Below, piece after piece: positions 20,240 to 31,539 of a stretch of DNA of 64,000 bases. A model generated the notes under the pieces. That model was not told the origin of the DNA. It saw only the letters and a list, made by a program, of their open reading frames with translations, and ran no database searches. Location: positions 10,279,839 to 10,343,838 of the forward strand of contig CM119271.1 of assembly GCA_051294375.1 (NCBI GenBank), read 5' to 3'. The DNA is from Paraspadella gotoi. Its lineage: Eukaryota > Chaetognatha. Both the position numbers and the translations under genes were made by a program. How positions within the stretch are numbered: the first letter of the stretch is position 1; the number at the start of each line of letters is the position of its first letter.

Positions 20240-20335
20240 ATATTTTAGTTATTTTAGTATTTTTATATTTTAGCATTTTTTTTTATTTCAGTATTTTAGT
20301 ATTTTTATATTTTAGTATTTTAGTTATTATCAGAA
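20240..20335. repeat. Degenerate TATTTTAG repeat
   Basis: TATTTTAG and TATTTTTATATTTTAG words recur for about 95 bases. Confidence 0.8.
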
Positions 20336-20449
20336 TAACTTGTCAGACGTAACGACGGTCGGCCTTACTTTTCTTTGTTAATTTTTTTTCAATTTGACCA
20401 ACATTACTTTAAAAAGCTAAGCATTACGCCCTTCCCCCCACCCCCCTCA

Positions 20450-20800
20450 TGGCGGAAGTCGTTTTTCCTTTCTTTTCAGTCGCGGATCAACGCGCGTACG
20501 ATGGCAACGGATGGCATTTATGGCACAAACGCCTCGAGACATGGCACTTATGTCTCCGACGCCTCAGGCGTTGCCATAAGACAAAGACCGTCATATTTGT
20601 CATGCTCAAGCCGATACCATCAAGAATGCCACGGGCCAATGACATTCCTTACCCCAGATATCATCGGCAGAAAGGAGTCCACGATATCGATGAACGTTCG
20701 ACCCCGGCGTTGCCATCAACGGATGCCCATGGGCGATGAGATTGCCATCTGCGATGCCAGAGGCCGATGGCATCAAGGGTGGCGACATGGGAGACGTTAG
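20450..20800. repeat. Degenerate GATGGCA/GATGCCA repeat
   Basis: ATGGC and its complement GCCAT occur about every 10-25 bases on both strands, so the region is a diverged minisatellite with inverted words. It opens with ATGGCGGAAGTCG (20449). The open frames through it have repeat-derived composition. Confidence 0.45.
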
Positions 20801-20863
20801 CGGGCGGCGAAGAACCGCGGGGAGAAAATAACAAAAGATGAAGCCGGGGCCCGAGCGAAATTG

Positions 20864-20866
<3 letters not shown>

Positions 20867-20925
<59 letters not shown>
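20867..20925. repeat. (GA)n microsatellite
   Basis: About 29 GA units. Confidence 0.95.
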
Positions 20926-20929
<4 letters not shown>

Positions 20930-20984
20930 GGAAGAAAAAGGAAAAGAAGATAAGAGGAGATGAAGCTGGCGGGAAATGGACCGA

Positions 20985-21289
20985 ACTGAAGATGGAGGAA
21001 GAGAGAGGAAAGGAAAGGAAAGTAAAGGAAAGGAAAGAGAAAGAAAGGAAAGGAAAGGAAAGGAAAGGAAAGAGAAGGAAAGGAGGGGAAAAGAAAGAAA
21101 ATAAAAAGAAAGGAAAACAAAAAGGAAGGAAAGGACAGGAAAAGAAAAATAAAGAAGATATGAAGGAAAGAATTAAGCGAAAAAAACAAAAAAGTCATAA
21201 TAAACAAATTGCGCGGATACAGAATCAAAGGAGAAAACAATAAAAAGAAAATAACGAAAGATTGATAAAGAAAAAAAAAGGAAAAAAAA
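20985..21289. repeat. Polypurine AAAGG/GGAAA tract
   Basis: Nearly pyrimidine-free, with GGAAA pentamers. It runs into the gap and resumes beyond it (21800-21960). Confidence 0.9.
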
Positions 21290-21799
21290 NNNNNNNNNNN
21301 NNNNNNNNNNNNNNNNNNNNNNNNNNNNNNNNNNNNNNNNNNNNNNNNNNNNNNNNNNNNNNNNNNNNNNNNNNNNNNNNNNNNNNNNNNNNNNNNNNNN
21401 NNNNNNNNNNNNNNNNNNNNNNNNNNNNNNNNNNNNNNNNNNNNNNNNNNNNNNNNNNNNNNNNNNNNNNNNNNNNNNNNNNNNNNNNNNNNNNNNNNNN
21501 NNNNNNNNNNNNNNNNNNNNNNNNNNNNNNNNNNNNNNNNNNNNNNNNNNNNNNNNNNNNNNNNNNNNNNNNNNNNNNNNNNNNNNNNNNNNNNNNNNNN
21601 NNNNNNNNNNNNNNNNNNNNNNNNNNNNNNNNNNNNNNNNNNNNNNNNNNNNNNNNNNNNNNNNNNNNNNNNNNNNNNNNNNNNNNNNNNNNNNNNNNNN
21701 NNNNNNNNNNNNNNNNNNNNNNNNNNNNNNNNNNNNNNNNNNNNNNNNNNNNNNNNNNNNNNNNNNNNNNNNNNNNNNNNNNNNNNNNNNNNNNNNNNN
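21290..21799. other. Assembly gap
   Basis: Run of 510 N inside purine-rich DNA. Confidence 0.99.
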
Positions 21800-22002
21800 G
21801 AAAAGGAAATAAAGGAAAGGAAAGAAGTTAAGAAAAAAAGGAAAGAAGGAAAGGAAAGAAAGAAAAGGAAGGGAAGAAGGAATGAAGGAAAGCAGACGAT
21901 GAAATAAAGAAAAACATAAAGACTCAACAAGGAAACGAAATCGTGCGGACGAAGATAAGAGGAAAATAAAAAAAATAAAGAAAGAAGCCGAAGATTCCGT
22001 TT

Positions 22003-22640
22003 CGACGTAACGAGATCGCCCCTGCAATTTATGGCGAGATGATGTTACCTTCCTGTTCTCTGCCAATTTTCAACTCGATCGCTCGTTAAATTATATATAA
22101 AAGACGAGCGGATATATAGAGATCTGAAAGGTTGATTCGTCGTCGTTGTTGTTGTTGTTTTGTTGTTGTTGTTAGAAGCGGGAGGAAGAAAGAAAAGTCG
22201 AGGAAATTAATGTCTACAGTTGAGGAAAAAGTTGGAAAGAAAAATTAGGTTCGCATTAAAGGAAAGAAAAACTCAAAAACCGCGGAAAGAGAGAGAAAGA
22301 GAGAAATAGANNNNNNNNNNNNNNNNNNNNNNNNNNNNNNNNNNNNNNNNNNNNNNNNNNNNNNNNNNNNNNNNNNNNNNNNNNNNNNNNNNNNNNNNNN
22401 NNNNNNNNNNNNNNNNNNNNNNNNNNNNNNNNNNNNNNNNNNNNNNNNNNNNNNNNNAAGGATATTAAGAGAAAGGAAGAGATGAATAGTCGAAGCAGAA
22501 AATAAAAACTCGGTTTCTACTGAGCACTGCGTCGACTTTGCCTCGTTTATTTTTTTTCTCCTTTCCCCCTTTCTTCTTTCTAATTTCTCTTTTTCTCTCT
22601 TTCTTTCATTAACTGTTGTTCCATTACCTTTCCTTTCTCT
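22003..22640 (+). repeat. Inverted repeat, left arm
   Basis: Reverse complement of 24406-25025, with a 147-N gap (22311-22457). Shared landmarks are the ATTTATGGCGAGATGATG word, the GTTGTTGTTGTTTTG run, ACTCGGTTTCTACTGAGCAC, and the TTAACTGTTGTTCCATTACC word. Arms differ by small indels. Confidence 0.85.
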
Positions 22641-22644
22641 CTTT

Positions 22645-22655
<11 letters not shown>

Positions 22656-22722
<67 letters not shown>
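22656..22722. repeat. (CT)n microsatellite
   Basis: About 33 uninterrupted units. Confidence 0.95.
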
Positions 22723-22724
<2 letters not shown>

Positions 22725-22890
22725 GTCGAAAAGGTCAAAACCATTAAATCTGTTGCCGAGTTTCCGCGCTTACAAAGGGACTGTCCCCAGCGATCGTGGG
22801 TCCGGTTTCCTCGCCGCACGAGATGGATTACTTTTTTTCCGGTACAATACGATCCGCCGAAAACAACCGAGTCCGCTGTACTTTCCACTT
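22723..22890. other. Unique segment in the inverted-repeat spacer
   Basis: Read on the minus strand it encodes VRRGNRTHDRWGQSLCKRGN, resembling the translated tRNA-like heads of SINEs that recur in databases as spurious peptides. The box B match is poor, so no SINE is called. Confidence 0.25.
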
Positions 22891-22899
22891 CATTCCCGG

Positions 22900-23036
22900 T
22901 TCTTCTTCTCTCTCTCCTCTCTCTATCTCTCCTCTCATCTCCTCTCTCTCTCCTCTTCCTCTCGTTTCTCGTTCTTCCTTCCTTCTCTCCTCTCCTATCT
23001 CTTCCCTTCTCTCTCCATTCTCTCTCTCTCCTCTAA

Positions 23037-23101
<65 letters not shown>

Positions 23102-23137
23102 CCTCTCCCTCTCTCTCATCTCTCTCTCTCACTCTCT

Positions 23138-23169
<32 letters not shown>

Positions 23170-23180
23170 GTTTTTTCGAC
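22900..23180. repeat. CT-rich block
   Basis: CTCTC and CTCCT words, with a pure (CT)n run at 23050-23090. Confidence 0.9.
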
Positions 23181-23279
23181 TTTTCTCCCAAATTCACAGA
23201 CTCAAAAGAATCGTCGTTTCAAAAACTCGTCTGAGGAAAAGGAAATCACAGACTTCGTCGCCTCACAGAATAAAAGCTT

Positions 23280-23640
23280 ATATAGCTAACGGACTTCCAG
23301 TCTCACAGATTCACAGTTCGCCAGACTTAGAGATTTCCAGTATTATAGATTTCCAGTATCACAGTCTGCAGACTCACAACTCACAGACGCCAGAAAGCTC
23401 CTCATACTAGTCTCAGAGAGTTGTTTCTCACGGAGCTACAATTTTACAGACGGACAGACTCAAAACTCCAGAGACTCTCAGAAAGTCTTGACAACTCACT
23501 GACTGACAGAGATCTACGGGGCTTAGCGCCTCACTCACTTCGCTTTCACGCCAGTCTCACAACGCTTCGCAAAAACGACTCTTTCAACACCTCAACGAAT
23601 CAACTTTTCCCGCCAAAGTCATTCATAACCGAAAATGTCG
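23280..23640. repeat. Degenerate ACTCACAGA/TCCAGTAT repeat
   Basis: CACAGA, CCAGA and ACTCACA words recur roughly every 10-15 bases for 350 bases. It is a very diverged minisatellite; a comparable ATTCAC repeat is at 63030-63250. Confidence 0.5.
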
Positions 23641-23805
23641 CCTCATTAAAAACTGGGAAAACAAAAAAAAAAGCGATTTTTTTTTCGGGCCGAGCGGAAA
23701 CGGGGCGAACACCTGCGTCCACGCCCACCGAGTCCCGAAAAGAGAGAAACGACGACGAGCGCCTGGCGCCCGGGAGCCGAGTATGCCAAATTGGATTTTT
23801 TTTTC

Positions 23806-23842
23806 GGGGGGGCGGGGGTTGGGGTTTGGGAGGGGAAAGGGG
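23806..23842 (+). repeat. G-quadruplex pattern
   Basis: Six G runs of three to seven separated by one to three bases. Confidence 0.65.
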
Positions 23843-23908
23843 TTGTCGAAGGTGGAGTTATGGGAGAGAGAGCAGAGCGCGGGATGATAAGTCGCTTTTT
23901 GCTGGCTT

Positions 23909-23911
23909 TCT

Positions 23912-23981
<70 letters not shown>

Positions 23982-23983
23982 CT
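23909..23983. repeat. (CT)n microsatellite
   Basis: About 35 CT units with one or two interruptions. Confidence 0.95.
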
Positions 23984-24039
23984 CGCTCATCGATCCTCTC
24001 CTTACTCAACCGTTCTCTTCTGACGTCACCGTCTCCTCG

Positions 24040-24405
24040 AAACAAGGAGCGGAAGCGGGGAGGAGGAAGGGAGGAAGGAAAGGGAGGAAAGGGAGGAAGG
24101 GAAAGGGAGAAGGAAAGAGGGAAGAGAAAGGAAAGGGATGGAAGAGAAAGGGAAGGAAGGAGGGGGCAAAGTGGAGTGAAGAGAGTAAAGGAAAATGAGA
24201 AGGAAGGGAGGGAAGGAGGGAGGAAGGGAGGAAGGAAGGCAGGAAGGGGAGAAAGAGAGAGAGGAAGGGAAGAAGCGAAGGAAGGAAGGAAAGGGAAGGA
24301 AGGTTTGAGGAAAAAAGGATAAGGAAACGGAGGAAGGGAGAAGAAAAGGAGGAAGGGAGGAAGGAAAGGAGGAAGGGAAGAAAGGAAAGAGAAAGAGAAG
24401 AAGAA
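24040..24405. repeat. Polypurine GGAAGGGA tract
   Basis: Over 350 bases almost without pyrimidines on the plus strand. Open frames on either strand are K/E/G or S/P/F runs. Confidence 0.9.
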
Positions 24406-24635
24406 AAGGAAAAGGTAATGGACAACAGTTAAAATGAAAGAAAGAGGTGAAAAAGAGAAATTAGAAAAGAAAGAAAGGGGGAAGGAAAAAAAAATAAACC
24501 GAGGCAAAGTCGACGCAGTGCTCAGTAGAAAACCGAGTTTTTTATTTTCTGCTTCGACTATTCATCTCTTCCTTTCTCTTAATATCTTTTCTCTCTCTCT
24601 CGCCCCCACCGTCTCTCTCTCTCTTCTCTCTCTCT

Positions 24636-24687
<52 letters not shown>

Positions 24688-25025
24688 CATTTTTTCCTTT
24701 TTAAAGAATTTCATCTATTTCTCTTCTTCTCTCCTCTTTCCGCGGTTTTGAGTTTTTCTTTCCTTTAATGGCGAACCTAATTTTTTCTTTCCAACTATTT
24801 CCTCACTGTAGACATTAATTTCCTCGTTTTTTCTTTCTTCCTCGCATCTAACAACAACAACAAAACAACAACAACAACGACGACGAATCAAAACCTTTCA
24901 GATCTCTATATATCCGCTCGTCTTTTATATATAGATTAACGAGCGATCGAGTTGAAAATTGGCAGAGAACAGGAAGGTAAGCATCATCTCGCCATAAATT
25001 GCAGGGGGCGATCTCGTTAACGTCG
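24406..25025 (-). repeat. Inverted repeat, right arm
   Basis: Reverse complement of 22003-22640. The arm stops exactly at the 25-N gap at 25026, which raises the chance of an assembly inversion. An embedded CT run (24591-24684) has no full counterpart because the left arm is gapped there. Confidence 0.85.
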
Positions 25026-25050
25026 NNNNNNNNNNNNNNNNNNNNNNNNN

Positions 25051-25076
25051 GAGAGAGAGAGAGAGAGAGAGAGAGA
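25051..25076. repeat. (GA)n microsatellite
   Basis: Starts directly after a 25-N gap, so its true length is unknown. Confidence 0.95.
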
Positions 25077-25495
25077 TACCCATAAACAAACGCCCATTCT
25101 CGATCAGCGTGGGACTGCCCTCGCCTGAATGGAGAAAGCTTTCTGCGGCCAAAATCTTTTTGACCGATGACCAGAAACAGAAATTTTTGCTTTTTCTCTC
25201 CCGATCGGTTGTGAAGTCCCGTTTAGTCTTTGAAATAAGAAATATGCTACGAAAACAGAAAGACATTTTTTGAAAAAATAGTAAAGTTTAAAACTTTTGG
25301 GTTTTATTTTACAAAACAATTAAAGATCCAATAAATGATAATAATAATATTGCTCACTAATGATTAGTAATAAAAGCCTGTTTTAAAACAATAATTTCAA
25401 AATATTAACTTGGAGTTGATTGAGCGCTTTAGATATTATCATAATCACATTAAAAAGGAATTGTAAATATGCTACATCTTGATTAAAAATATTAC
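25077..25495. other. Unassigned A+T-rich sequence
   Basis: No frame or motif supported. Confidence 0.4.
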
Positions 25496-25765
25496 TTAAG
25501 GGTCTTTTCATACAATTGAAACATTCTTTGAAACATTACATATACCACTTCATTGATAGGGAAGCCAGGTACTCTGGGAGTGAATAAACGAGACTGTGAG
25601 AGAGTCTTGATTGAAAGCTTGCAGGGACCTGCTATGTCATTATCTTGTAAGAGTGATGGAGGCCTTAAACCACCAAAGCCTGTCCAATGTCAAGGGCAAG
25701 ATAGCTTATTTAATAAATGAATGGATAATTTATATATTGGTTTTTACCAATTTCATAGCCAAGCA
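25496..25765 (+). mobile_element. Interspersed repeat (TTGAAAGCTTGCAGGG family), longest copy
   Basis: Runs from GTCTTTTCATACAA through TTCATTGATAGGGAAGCCAG, GGGAGTGAATAA, TTGAAAGCTTGCAGGG and CCACCAAAGCCTGTCCAATG to a tail of GGATAATTTATATATTGGTT and TACCAATTTCAT. Other copies: 39065-39295 (near full), 18222-18360 (middle and tail), 37262-37450 (tail and head). No frame; SINE- or MITE-like. Confidence 0.8.
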
Positions 25766-26000
25766 TAGTCCGTCTTCTGTATTAGGCGTCAAAGAAGCAA
25801 TTCTCCCACACCCCCTCTCACAGCATCTCTTTCTTCAACCGCAGCGTCAGCACAGTATTCCCCAGCGCAGCAGCTCTTTTTCCTCACCTCCCATCAACAC
25901 TGCAGCACCACTTTCCCCAGCCTCAGCAATGACTAAGGGACGTCCCGTGACGCGAGACTCTGACCATAACAAAGGGCGCGGCCGAATCCCGGTCTGAGCG
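25766..26000. other. Unassigned; a short Ser/Pro/Gln-rich frame
   Basis: The plus frame ending at 25997 has a natural-looking C-terminal part (MTKGRPVTRDSDHNKGRGRI) but is fused in frame to the repeat upstream. It may be a final exon; no acceptor stands out. Confidence 0.2.
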
Positions 26001-26019
26001 GGGAAACAGAAATCCCAAA

Positions 26020-26400
26020 ACAATTTTCTTTCTTTCTTTCTTTCTTTCTTTCTTTTTCTCTTGTTTTCTCTCTGTCTCTTTTTCTATCTTCTCATATTCC
26101 TTTCTTTATTTTTTTTCGTTCTTTGTTTTTCCTTCTACTTGCCGTCTCTTTCTTCTTATCTTCCCTTATTTCTTACCTCTTTCTCTCTTTATTTCTTCTT
26201 TTCTCCCTCATTTTTTTCTCTCTCTCTTTCTTTTTATCTATTCTTTCTTTCTTTCTATCTTCCTTTCTCTCTTTCTTTCTTCTTTTCTTTTCTCTCCCTC
26301 ATTTTTTTTCTCTCTCTTTCTATCTATTCTTTCTGTCTTTCTATCTTCCTATCTTTTTTTCTTTATTTCTCATCTTCTCTTCCCCCCCTTTTTTTTCCCG
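26020..26400. repeat. Polypyrimidine tract with (TTTC)n
   Basis: TTTC tetramers at 26028-26056, then mixed T/C to 26400. Confidence 0.9.
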
Positions 26401-26994
26401 ATATATTCTTCGCGATGTTTGTAATATATATGCGAACATATCGAACCAACTAGAAACGTTTTTTCCCTAAATCGATCGTTCAAGTTTATCCTTTGTATGT
26501 TTTTCTTTGCTTATCTCCTCGTTGAACAAACTTACCGTCCACCGTGTATACAAACTGACAACGATTGTTTGCGCCGGATCGACCGACAGAACCGAGAGAG
26601 AGAAAAAAAAAAGATCGACTAATAAAGTTGTACGAGATTACGAACGTTCGCGCGTAATCACCCTGTAAATCACGCTGTAAATCACGCTGTAATCTTGAAT
26701 CATTTTTGTGATATATATTTCCTTATTTGAATCACTCTAGTTGGTAGATCTTGATTTATCATTTCTTTATCATTAATTCTTCTAATTAATATTTCTCATC
26801 ATTTTTAATTTGTTTCACCGAAGTTTACGACTTAATTTATCCGTATAATAATTATTCATCACAACTTCATCATCATCGTCGATCATCACTTCCCTGTCAT
26901 CATCACTCCTGTTCGATACTTGTTTATCACTTCTTTATCACTTCTTTATCACTTCTTGTTCCGACTTCGAAACGTTTTTTTTTCTTTTTCGTCC
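26401..26994. other. Unassigned; small tandem repeat
   Basis: Three AATCACGCTGTA-like units at 26655-26693 and several TTATCACTTCT words (26926-26957). No gene seen. Confidence 0.4.
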
Positions 26995-27109
26995 NNNNNN
27001 NNNNNNNNNNNNNNNNNNNCACGCGAAATGAAGGAGAACGCAGAAAAAAATGAAAAAAAAACTTATTGTTTCTGGCCCAAACTTAGTTCGTTTGCACCTG
27101 ACGATGCCC

Positions 27110-27265
27110 ATGAGGCCCGGAGAAGTAGGAGAGAAGAACGAGAGAGAGAGAAGCAGAGGAGGAGAGAGGAGAGAGAGAGAAAGGAGAGAGGAGAGAGAAG
27201 ACGAAAGAGAGAGAGATGAGAGAGAGAGAGAGGATGAGAAAGGATAGATAGAGAGAGAGAGAGAG
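27110..27265. repeat. Polypurine GAGAGA tract
   Basis: Interrupted (GA)n with AGGAGA words. Confidence 0.9.
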
Positions 27266-27349
27266 GATCAGGACAACGGAGAACAAGCAAAGGCGGTTTT
27301 AAGAAGCGTAGTCGAAACATTAGCCGATGAGTGGGTATGGACTCAATCA

Positions 27350-27800
27350 CCCTCGATCGACGACAACTACAAAGACGGGACGAACGAATCGACGACCGGC
27401 TCACGACGACGACGAACGGGTTTTTTTTCTCCACCGCGCAAAAAAAGACGATGACGAATGACACGCAGACGCGTCGGAAGACGACGACGACGACGTAAAA
27501 ACCGGGGGGAAATAAAAAAACAAAGGCGGGAAGGGCCGAAAGGTGTCGTTGCAGCGGACACCCATCGCGTTTTTTGGAAACGACTACTTATTCTTGTGTA
27601 ACTATTGTTGATGAGGGAAAGGTAAGATAGCGGGAGCGCGGCAAGGGGAGACAGCGGCGGCAGCGGGCGGAGGGGTACGATACGGTAGCGCGGGAAGCGG
27701 CTGAGGCGGAGGGCTGGCAGGAAGGGGCGAGCGGCGCGGAGGCGCGCGAAATCGCGATTGCGAATTTTTCTAGCGCGGAGAATTTTGTACAGAAATTAAA
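27350..27800. other. GACGAC-rich, then GC-rich sequence
   Basis: 27355-27500 is GAC-rich. 27610-27800 is GC- and CpG-rich with GGCGGAGG and GCGCGG words, promoter-like but with no gene recognised. Confidence 0.3.
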
Positions 27801-28375
27801 AACGGCGAGTTAGAAGAGCAGGTACGGGAAGGGGAGGGAAGACAGAGAGATAGGAGCGGAAAGGAGAGTGAGAGAGAGAGAGAGACTCTTGGGGTCAGGT
27901 GTCGGATCGATTTTACGATCGACGAGAGAGAGAGGAAGAGAGAGAGAAAGAGAGGGACGATGAGAGAGAGAGCAGAGGGGAGAAAGAGAGGAGAGAGGAG
28001 AGAGCATACATGTTTTCCTTCGGCGCCGCTGTTACGACGTCGGAGGGGGAAAAATAAGCCATGGGTGATTCGTGACTATCGCGGCCATGTTTTAAGTGTC
28101 GTAGAAGTAGGGTATAGCTATCGCAAAAAGTTGATCAAGACGTAATATAATAATTTTCGGAAAGTTTGAAGTTTATTTCTTCCAAAAACAAATGTTATTG
28201 CCTTTTGGAAGAAAATAATGTTTATTCAGGAGAAATGATTTATTATCTAATTGTTATTTAATATTTTCTTTCATAAAATGGTCTTTTGATTGAGGAAACT
28301 TAAATACTGTGGAATTTTTTAAACTACGATAAAATGGTAAAGCGAGTCATTAAAGCTTGTAGATTTCTGGTATTG
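27801..28375. other. GA-rich, then unassigned
   Basis: 27840-28005 is purine-rich. On the minus strand around 28093 an ACATGGCCGCG context starts a short frame, MAAIVTNHPWLIFPPPTS, before a stop. 28150-28375 is plain A+T-rich. Confidence 0.25.
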
Positions 28376-28575
28376 TGATAGAATAGAATAGAATTAAAAT
28401 ATAATGGAAGTAGAATACAATAGAGATAAAATAGAATGACAATGAATAGAATACAATAGGAATACAATGCAATAGAATATAATCATTATAGAATAGAATA
28501 GAATTAGAATAGAATAGAATAGATAGTAATAGAATAGAATAGATTATAAAATAGATAAAATAAATACAATAGATA
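28376..28575. repeat. (GAATA)n degenerate microsatellite
   Basis: AGAATAGAAT words across about 200 bases. Confidence 0.85.
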
Positions 28576-28799
28576 GAAATCTCTCTCTTTTTTAAAAAAA
28601 AAGGCAATTGCCAGTCGAATAAAAAATCTTTGAAACGCGATTCACATCATATTTCGTCTTAGAAAAAAAAAAAAAAAAAAAAAAAGAAGCCGAGAATGAC
28701 TTTTCTCGATTCTCCTCGACGAGTAATTTCGAACAAAATAGCTCGTCGGATTTAGATGCTCATTTTCGAGCGCGTTATGATTAGTTTTATTACGTCGGA

Positions 28800-29011
28800 G
28801 GGAGACAGAGTCGCGAGAGAGAAATTAAGGGGAGAGAGAGTCGCGAGAGAGAGAGAGAGAGATTAAGGGGACAGGGTAAAGAATTAAGGGAACGGAAGAA
28901 AGAATTAAGGGGATAGAGTGGTTCTCTAAAATGGATCGTTTTTGCCGTCGAATTTTCCATCGTAATGACAGAGGGAGCTAAATGAAAAGTCTCTCTTTCT
29001 CTCTTTCTCTT

Positions 29012-29067
<56 letters not shown>
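28800..29067. repeat. GA then CT microsatellites
   Basis: Interrupted (GA)n at 28815-28862 and (CT)n at 28990-29067, complementary to each other across 130 bases of other sequence. Confidence 0.9.
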
Positions 29068-29070
<3 letters not shown>

Positions 29071-29179
29071 TTTTTTTCACTTTCACGCGTTCTTGATCAA
29101 ACTCAATCAAAACATCGCCCGTCGGCTGCCGCTAGTTTTTTTTCCTCCCCTTAAGACCAAGAAGGAAAGAAGTTTAAAT

Positions 29180-29460
29180 CGTTTTCGTCGCCGAGAGAAT
29201 CCGGCAAGAGATCCCGGCAAGAGAAACGAGTCCCGGCAAAAAAGGAAAGTCGGCGGGAATGAAATCCGGCAAACGTTCAAGTCGGCAGAACCGAGCAAAG
29301 CTAGCAAAGCAAAGGAAAGTAAGACCGAAGTCGACGGGAATTTGATCCGGAAATAGCGAATTCGGCAGAAACGAGATCCGGCGATAGTGAAGTCGGCTAA
29401 AACGAGTTCCGGCTAAACCAAAGACGGCAATAGCGAAGCCATCGAGATCCGGCTATTGAG
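29180..29460. repeat. Degenerate AAGTCGGC / GATCCGGC repeat
   Basis: GTCGGC or ATCCGGC followed by A-rich bases recurs about every 12-26 bases over 280 bases. The basic open frame over it is repeat-derived. Confidence 0.55.
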
Positions 29461-29589
29461 AAGGATTTTCAAAGTAGGATTAGATTCTGGCATCAACGGG
29501 TTTGGAAAGGCAGAAGAAAATGACTCACATAATCACATCGATGAAGGAAAAATAGCGCGGTGTTGGATTGAAAGAGGGAAAAAGTTAAA

Positions 29590-29650
29590 ATGAGAGTGAA
29601 TGAATGTGAGAATGAATTTGAGAGTGAATGTGAGAATGAATGATTGAAAA
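29590..29650. repeat. GAATGTGAGAATGAAT repeat
   Basis: About three imperfect units. Confidence 0.75.
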
Positions 29651-29863
29651 GTGAAGGAGTGAAAGAGTTAAAACGACAATAAAAGATTGAAATTGACTAA
29701 ACGGTGAAATAACATTAGAGATAGAAAATATATTATTTATTCGTTACAATATGGTTACAATATCCTTACAGCATTTTCTTCTAAATCGTAAAATATAATG
29801 AAGTCGAGAAAAGAAGCCAGACGCTGGTCTCGGCGTCCAAGGTCAGTTCTCGATCAGCGCAGA

Positions 29864-30113
29864 NNNNNNNNNNNNNNNNNNNNNNNNNNNNNNNNNNNNN
29901 NNNNNNNNNNNNNNNNNNNNNNNNNNNNNNNNNNNNNNNNNNNNNNNNNNNNNNNNNNNNNNNNNNNNNNNNNNNNNNNNNNNNNNNNNNNNNNNNNNNN
30001 NNNNNNNNNNNNNNNNNNNNNNNNNNNNNNNNNNNNNNNNNNNNNNNNNNNNNNNNNNNNNNNNNNNNNNNNNNNNNNNNNNNNNNNNNNNNNNNNNNNN
30101 NNNNNNNNNNNNN
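29864..30113. other. Assembly gap
   Basis: Run of 250 N. Confidence 0.99.
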
Positions 30114-30209
30114 CGATGAATATGAAGCTCAAGATTCCATATTTGGTCAAGGAGAATCGGAGCCGAGAGAGTTTCCATCTTCTCTTTTCCCGTCCGGAGA
30201 TAAATAACA
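30114..30209 (+). CDS. Possible C-terminal coding fragment
   Basis: Directly after the gap a frame reads DEYEAQDSIFGQGESEPREF and ends at TAA (about 30207) after 30 codons. It is acidic and not repeat-like, unlike nearby frames. It may be the end of an exon lost in the gap. Family unknown. Confidence 0.2.
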
Positions 30210-30300
30210 ACAACAACGACGACAACAACAAGGAAAAAAATGGCGTCGGTGGCAGCGAAGGAGACGCGCGGGAGGAATCGGTGGCTGTTTTGGCCGAGGA

Positions 30301-30415
30301 GGCGATGGCATAACGTGGCAATGAGTGGCACGGCGTGGCATAACGTGGCAATGAGTGGCACGGCGTGGCATAACGTGGCAATGAGTGGCACGGCGAGGCA
30401 TAACGTGGCAAGGTC
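30301..30415. repeat. 30-bp minisatellite, 3.4 copies
   Basis: Unit TAACGTGGCAATGAGTGGCA plus CGGCGTGGCA, starting at 30311, 30341, 30371 and 30401. Internally it is three GTGGCA decamers. A related GTGCCACGCG decamer array is at 54376-54417. Confidence 0.95.
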
Positions 30416-30419
30416 CGAT

Positions 30420-30995
30420 GAGAAACGGGGCACGAAGTCAGTATCGCCGCTGTTGATCTGGATATTTGAGCTGGGATGATTTGGCGAACTGAAAGGATCG
30501 GCCATAGGGGAATCAACAACGCTACAAAATCTCGAGGGTTTGGCGGCATTAGGGTGGAATTAACGACTAGGGTGGAGTGAAAGTTTGAAATCTAAATTTA
30601 GCAATTATATTTTCATTTTTACCCTCAAATAATGCCTAAATTTGAAATCGGGTTTTTTTTTAGTTCTGATTAAAATTCCTCATAAAATGTTGTTAAAAGT
30701 AATTAAAATTTTTATCTTCAAGTATAAGAATGTCATTAAGTAGGTCAAAATTGCAATCAATTATAGTTTTAAGCTAAAAATTAAAAACTGATATTGTAAA
30801 TATGGTTTTCAGCGCACGTGACCTTTTTAATAAAATATATTTTAAAAGATAAATTATTATTTATTTTACCAGCTTTTTGCAAGTAATTTAAAATTCAAAA
30901 TTTTAAATTATCATTTTAAGATATTTAGCCCATTATATTCTTTTACTACTTGTATAGAATCTATACTATAGATGATAAATCAAATTGGATAAAGT
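30420..30995. other. Unassigned, mostly A+T-rich
   Basis: No gene or repeat supported. Confidence 0.4.
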
Positions 30996-30999
30996 TTGA

Positions 31000-31180
31000 C
31001 CATTTTCACATCAACTCTCGTACTGCCGCCTGCAGAACGAACGTGCCCGCGACCCAACGAGTTTTCTTGGCGGAAAGGGGCGGAAGGCTCTGTTGGCGCT
31101 AATTGGCGCAAAGGAGACGCGAGGGAATTGGCCTCTGGGTCATTTGGTTGGCGCGTTTGGGCGTGGGGGGGCGTTGTCGT
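31000..31180. promoter_or_regulatory. Promoter-like patch with ATTGG and TTGGCGC boxes
   Basis: ATTGGCGCAAAG (31102), ATTGGCC (31127) and three TTGGCGC (E2F-like) words lie within 80 bases in GC-rich DNA. No start codon or product can be assigned. Confidence 0.25.
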
Positions 31181-31539
31181 CGAGGCGTGGGTTTGATTTG
31201 GGGGGGAGGGAGTGGGCGTAGAAGAAGAACTGGGCCAAGCGGGAACGAGTTGGATAAGAAGTTTAATATGATTAAGGAAATTAACTTCTGATTAACTCGA
31301 AAGTGAGATTTGAGAGAAACTAGGCAACGTTCGACACGGACTCGCCCGAATTTTTAAAGATTGTTTTTTTTTTTAAATATCATTAAAAAAAATTAGTTGT
31401 TTGTCATTTTGCTGGTAACGTATATGTTTGTATGAATCTGTGTCGTAATTTGAAATGAATAAAAACGACTCATTATTTAAGGTTATTTTGAGCTTTTCTT
31501 GCTATGGATAAATGAAATCAAATTTAATATTAATAAGTA

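Noticed and set aside
20797-22066. Long minus-strand frames rich in F/S/L
   Set aside because: They run through a 510-N gap counted as open and through pyrimidine tracts.
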